DNA of 8,039 nt, from contig DFDT01000095.1 of assembly GCA_002368865.1 (NCBI GenBank), positions 4,868-12,906 on the forward strand, written 5' to 3'. Below are positions 5,520 to 8,039 of the stretch, in pieces. Position 1 is the first letter of the stretch. Every line of letters begins with the position of its first letter. Source of the stretch: Lachnospiraceae bacterium UBA3821. Its GTDB lineage: Bacteria > Bacillota > Clostridia > Lachnospirales > Lachnospiraceae. Position numbers and translations under genes: made by a program. Below the pieces are notes generated by a model. It was given only the letters and a program-made list of their open reading frames with translations. It made no database searches and was not told the origin of the DNA.

Positions 5520-7072
5520 GAATTGTCTGGAGCGTTCTGGCGATCATCGTGATCAGTTCTCTGGGGAGAATATTTGCATTGCCGATGGATATTACGTCCA
5601 TTCTATATGCGGTCCTGGCTATTCTTTGCGTCTATTTTTCCTATTTTTATGTATCCAGAGGCATTGTGGCGAAAGTTCTGTCATTGCTGATCGAAGATAC
5701 CCAGCAGGGAATCGTGTGCTTTGATAAGGACGGCAGATGTATTCAGTTGAACAGTGCTTATGCCAGCTTGTTCGGAGAACGGGGGACTAAGGAATATTTT
5801 GAGCAATATTTTGAAGAATGGCGGAGACAGCGCGGTGAGCTTCGGGAGGAATTCTGGAGAGAGGCACACGAAGTAGACGGAGAAATGCACTATTATGATG
5901 TACACTTCAATATTCTACAGGATGACAAGGGAAGCTTTGTGGGAAGTTTCTTCTCCTTTATGGACCGCACAGAGAGTGTGATGGAATATGAGCAGAAGCG
6001 TTACGAGGCGAGCCACGATGAGCTGACGGATATCTATAACAGGAAGCGATTTTTTCAGGAAGTGGAGGGTAAACTGAAGGAGGAGCCGGAGGTACAGCGC
6101 GTTATGGTCTGCATTGACGTGAAGGATTTCAGCGTTGTGAACAGTCTGTTCGGCGAGAAGACCGGAAATCAGATCCTGCAGCGGATTGCAGGGCTGATGC
6201 GCAGGGATGCCAGCGAGAATACAATTTACGGTCGTCTGGAATCGGATTATTTTGCCATGTGTATGCGGGAGGAGGATTTTGTTGAGGCGGACTATACCGA
6301 ATATCTGGAAGATCTGAAGCGGATCGTACACAGCAGTGTGTATCGGATGCATGCGCATGTGGGCGTGTATCGGATCATTGATCCCAGCATCAATATTTCC
6401 GTCATGTGCGACAGGGCGTTTGCCGCCATTGAATCCATCAAGGACAGCTATCAACACATTGTGGCATACTATACAGAGGACATGGGAAATTCCGAGCAGC
6501 GGGAAAAAGTGATGATCGGTGAGTTTGACCGGGCGCTGGCGGCAGGGGAATTCCAGATGTTTTTACAGCCCCAGATCTCTGTGGGGGATTATCGTGTGCT
6601 GGGAGCTGAGGCTTTGGTCAGGTGGGAGCATCCGGTGCGCGGCATTGATCCCGGAAATCTGAAGCTGGAGATCACGGAGACTGCGCTGATGGAGGAGATT
6701 TCCAAGCAGTTCTCGCTGCTGGAAAAATTGCGGAAATACGGTTTTCAGGTGGAAATCGATGATTTCGGTAGCGGTTATTCTTCCCTGAATATGCTGCAGG
6801 ACATCGAGGTGGATGTATTGAAGCTGGATATGGGCTTCCTGCGAAAGACAACCCATGGAAAGCGCAGTAAGACCATCATGAATGCGGTCATCGAGATGTC
6901 CAAGAATCTGGGACTCACTGTGGTCACAGAGGGGGTTGAGACAAAGGAACAGGTAGATTATCTGACCTGGGCTGGGTGTGATATCTTCCAGGGGTATTAT
7001 TTCTCAAAGCCCATACCGGTGAAGCAGTTTGAGGCAAAATATCTGACAAACAGATATGCGGAAAGTGTGTGA
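5423..7072 (+). CDS. PAS-GGDEF-EAL cyclic-di-GMP protein, degenerate and internally deleted; 5' part in another frame
   Basis: The open frame begins at TTG 5423, which has no convincing ribosome site; the true start is probably ATG 5211 in the upstream frame. Residues are numbered from 5423. Three hydrophobic segments (about 7-78) are followed by a PAS-like domain (88-185), a GGDEF domain (198-355) and an EAL domain (364-541). The GGDEF signature is ESDYF (273-277), so diguanylate cyclase activity is unlikely. The EAL domain keeps E396 of EAL, E416/E419 of the LEITET strand, D446-D447 of DDFG, K467, E503 and Q523. However, it runs straight from HPVRG (403-407) into IDPGNLKLEITET. Intact domains have about 65-75 more residues there, including the Asn-Val-Ser strand with a metal-binding Asn. 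Phosphodiesterase activity is therefore doubtful. The family acts at the membrane in c-di-GMP turnover or sensing. This copy looks like a decaying gene or an assembly-damaged one. Confidence 0.82.
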   Translation: MDLGADVLLFIILLTYIRQMFATIALYRGRYLRIVWSVLAIIVISSLGRIFALPMDITSILYAVLAILCVYFSYFYVSRGIVAKVLSLLIEDTQQGIVCFDKDGRCIQLNSAYASLFGERGTKEYFEQYFEEWRRQRGELREEFWREAHEVDGEMHYYDVHFNILQDDKGSFVGSFFSFMDRTESVMEYEQKRYEASHDELTDIYNRKRFFQEVEGKLKEEPEVQRVMVCIDVKDFSVVNSLFGEKTGNQILQRIAGLMRRDASENTIYGRLESDYFAMCMREEDFVEADYTEYLEDLKRIVHSSVYRMHAHVGVYRIIDPSINISVMCDRAFAAIESIKDSYQHIVAYYTEDMGNSEQREKVMIGEFDRALAAGEFQMFLQPQISVGDYRVLGAEALVRWEHPVRGIDPGNLKLEITETALMEEISKQFSLLEKLRKYGFQVEIDDFGSGYSSLNMLQDIEVDVLKLDMGFLRKTTHGKRSKTIMNAVIEMSKNLGLTVVTEGVETKEQVDYLTWAGCDIFQGYYFSKPIPVKQFEAKYLTNRYAESV

Positions 7073-7074
7073 AA

Positions 7075-7236
7075 ATGCAGATGTATGAGGTGACGGTCCT
7101 CAAAGAGGACATGCAGACGGAATTGCAGAAAAAGTTGTTTTTTGCCGAAAACGAAGAAGATGCCTTGGATCAAATGCAGGAAATCCTGCAAGAGCAGAAT
7201 ATTTCCTATGGCATTTGTCAGGCATCTGAAATATAA
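7075..7236 (+). CDS. Small acidic protein of unknown function, 53 residues
   Basis: ATG 7075 lies two bases after the stop of the GGDEF-EAL gene and the frame ends at TAA 7234-7236. There is no clear Shine-Dalgarno, so translation would depend on coupling with the upstream gene; a second ATG two codons later (7081) is an alternative start. The product begins MQMYEVTVLKED, has an acidic Glu/Gln-rich central helix-like stretch (ENEEDALDQMQEILQEQN) and ends ISYGICQASEI. A strand-helix-strand pattern is suggested by alternating hydrophobics. I do not recognise a family, and no signal peptide or membrane segment is present. Its close spacing suggests co-transcription with the c-di-GMP gene. An ORF on the other strand across the same bases has no recognisable features. 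Confidence 0.55.
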   Translation: MQMYEVTVLKEDMQTELQKKLFFAENEEDALDQMQEILQEQNISYGICQASEI

Positions 7237-7257
7237 GAAATAGAAAGGAAGCAAGGG

Positions 7258-7704
7258 CTATTTTGCACGGCGGTTTCTGCGTTCCGCATATTTCTCTTCA
7301 CAATATTTGCAGCGATAGATTTCTTTTTGCTCATCAGCCAGGAAGAAGATCTGGGGCAGTCCCTGCTCGATGGAAGTGATACAGCGGGGATTGTGGCAGT
7401 GGATGACATTGCGGATCTCTTTCGGCAGCACCAATTCTTTTTTCTCAACGATTTCCCCGTTTTTAATGACGTTCACCGTGATATTATGATCCAGAAAACC
7501 CAGAATATCCAGGTCCAGCATGTCGATGTCACATTCCACTTTCAGAATGTCTTTTTTGCCCATTTTGTCGCTGCGGGCATTTTTGATGATAGCCACCGTA
7601 CAATCCAACTTGTCCAGATGCAGATGATCGTATAATTCCAGGCTTTTTCCGGCTTTGATGTGATCCAGTACGAAGCCTTCTTCTATTTTTCCAACATTTA
7701 ACAT
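7258..7704 (-). CDS. pyrI: Aspartate carbamoyltransferase regulatory subunit PyrI
   Basis: The 148-residue product has the PyrI layout: an N-terminal nucleotide-binding domain starting MLNVGKIEEGFVLDHIKAGK, with the family's V-hydrophobic-D-H-I motif, then a C-terminal zinc domain. The four zinc Cys are C103 and C108 (C-x4-C, in HCHNPRC) and C132 and C135 (C-x2-C, in CKYC), the same spacing as in E. coli PyrI. PyrI dimers link PyrB trimers into the dodecameric enzyme and carry allosteric control by CTP, UTP and ATP. A strong ribosome site, GAAAGGAGA on the minus strand (complement of about 7709-7717), precedes the ATG at 7704. It lies 83 bases downstream of pyrB, the normal order for a pyrBI operon. 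Length is typical, with no defect visible. Confidence 0.97.
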   Translation of the reverse strand: MLNVGKIEEGFVLDHIKAGKSLELYDHLHLDKLDCTVAIIKNARSDKMGKKDILKVECDIDMLDLDILGFLDHNITVNVIKNGEIVEKKELVLPKEIRNVIHCHNPRCITSIEQGLPQIFFLADEQKEIYRCKYCEEKYAERRNRRAK

Positions 7705-7767
7705 GAGAATCTCCTTTCAATAACATGTGTTATGATTTGGTTTGGTCCGGTTTGCTCACTTATATCA

Positions 7768-7793
7768 ATCTGACAGCTACCAATCTGTCAGCC
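7768..7793 (-). other. Inverted repeat spanning the pyrB stop codon
   Basis: CTGACAG (7770-7776) and CTGTCAG (7785-7791) are exact reverse complements around an 8-base loop, and the second arm contains the pyrB stop codon. In mRNA this would make a 7-bp stem. There is no following U-run on the minus strand, so it is not an intrinsic terminator. It could protect the mRNA or tune pyrI expression relative to pyrB. Confidence 0.45.
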
Positions 7794-8039
7794 TGCAAGA
7801 TTGAGCAATGTCATGATCAATGCCATGCGGACATATACGCCGTATTGTGCCTGCTTGAAATAGGCGGCTCTGGGGTCGTCATCCACAGCCACATCAATCT
7901 CATTAACGCGGGGCAGGGGATGGAGCACCAGCATATCGTCGCTGGCCAGTTCCATCTTTTCGGGTGTCAGAATGTAAAAGTCTTTCAAACGCACATAGTC
8001 TTCCTCGTTGAAGAAGCGCTCTTTCTGCACGCGGGTCAT
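7788..8039 (-). CDS. pyrB: Aspartate carbamoyltransferase catalytic subunit PyrB, C-terminal 83 residues; 5' end outside window
   Basis: The frame is open to the window edge and ends with TGA at 7788-7790. The visible part begins at MTRVQKERF, an internal motif of PyrB, so the Met at the edge is not the start. It continues with a conserved [11 protein letters not shown] segment, whose HPLPR residues help bind carbamoyl phosphate and aspartate, and ends in the C-terminal helix region with [13 protein letters not shown]. PyrB condenses carbamoyl phosphate with L-aspartate to give N-carbamoyl-L-aspartate, the committed step of pyrimidine synthesis, in the cytosol. Typical PyrB is about 305 residues, so over 200 lie beyond the window. 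The adjacent pyrI shows that this is the allosterically regulated class of enzyme. Confidence 0.96.
   Translation of the reverse strand: MTRVQKERFFNEEDYVRLKDFYILTPEKMELASDDMLVLHPLPRVNEIDVAVDDDPRAAYFKQAQYGVYVRMALIMTLLNLAG

Noticed and set aside
7720..7733. Short palindrome ATAAC-ATGT-GTTAT between pyrB and pyrI as an operator
   Set aside because: Only five pairs and AT-rich; no basis to assign function.

Overview
The window reads as a chromosomal segment from an anaerobic Clostridia-type Firmicute, most likely of the family Lachnospiraceae. Supporting signs are strong purine-rich Shine-Dalgarno sites, tightly packed same-strand genes, a YlmH S4-domain protein, a CmpB-type membrane protein, a G3E GTPase fused to a TIGR03943/DUF1980-like domain, and a pyrB-pyrI pair. 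The family-level assignment is inference from gene content. No RNA gene, CRISPR array, insertion sequence or phage gene was seen.

Bases 1-2665, plus strand, look metal-related. The window opens inside a COG0523 (CobW-like G3E) GTPase whose visible part is an extreme His/Asp linker, a C-S-C-G-C cluster and the C-terminal domain. A second, divergent G3E GTPase with a DUF1980-like C-terminal domain follows. A polytopic membrane protein of unknown function then starts, probably at a TTG inside the end of the previous gene.

Bases 2709-5134, plus strand, hold three closely spaced genes: a GufA-type ZIP metal transporter, YlmH (RNA-binding, ribosome-associated), and a CmpB-family membrane protein with a long coiled-coil tail. 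The ZIP gene suits the metal theme of the first block. YlmH is away from its usual division-gene neighbourhood.

Bases 5211-7236, plus strand, hold a membrane-anchored PAS-GGDEF-EAL cyclic-di-GMP protein that appears damaged three ways. Its N-terminal membrane part and signalling part are in different frames (one base appears to be missing near 5441). The GGDEF motif is degenerate (ESDYF). The EAL domain lacks an internal block of about 65-75 residues, including the usual Asn metal ligand. A 53-residue ORF of unknown function follows two bases later.

Bases 7258-8039, minus strand, encode aspartate carbamoyltransferase: the C-terminal end of catalytic subunit PyrB (running off the window) and complete regulatory subunit PyrI, for the first committed step of de novo pyrimidine synthesis. 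A perfect 7-bp inverted repeat spans the pyrB stop codon. This operon converges on the c-di-GMP block with only 21 bases between stop codons. No stretch over 300 bases lacks a gene.
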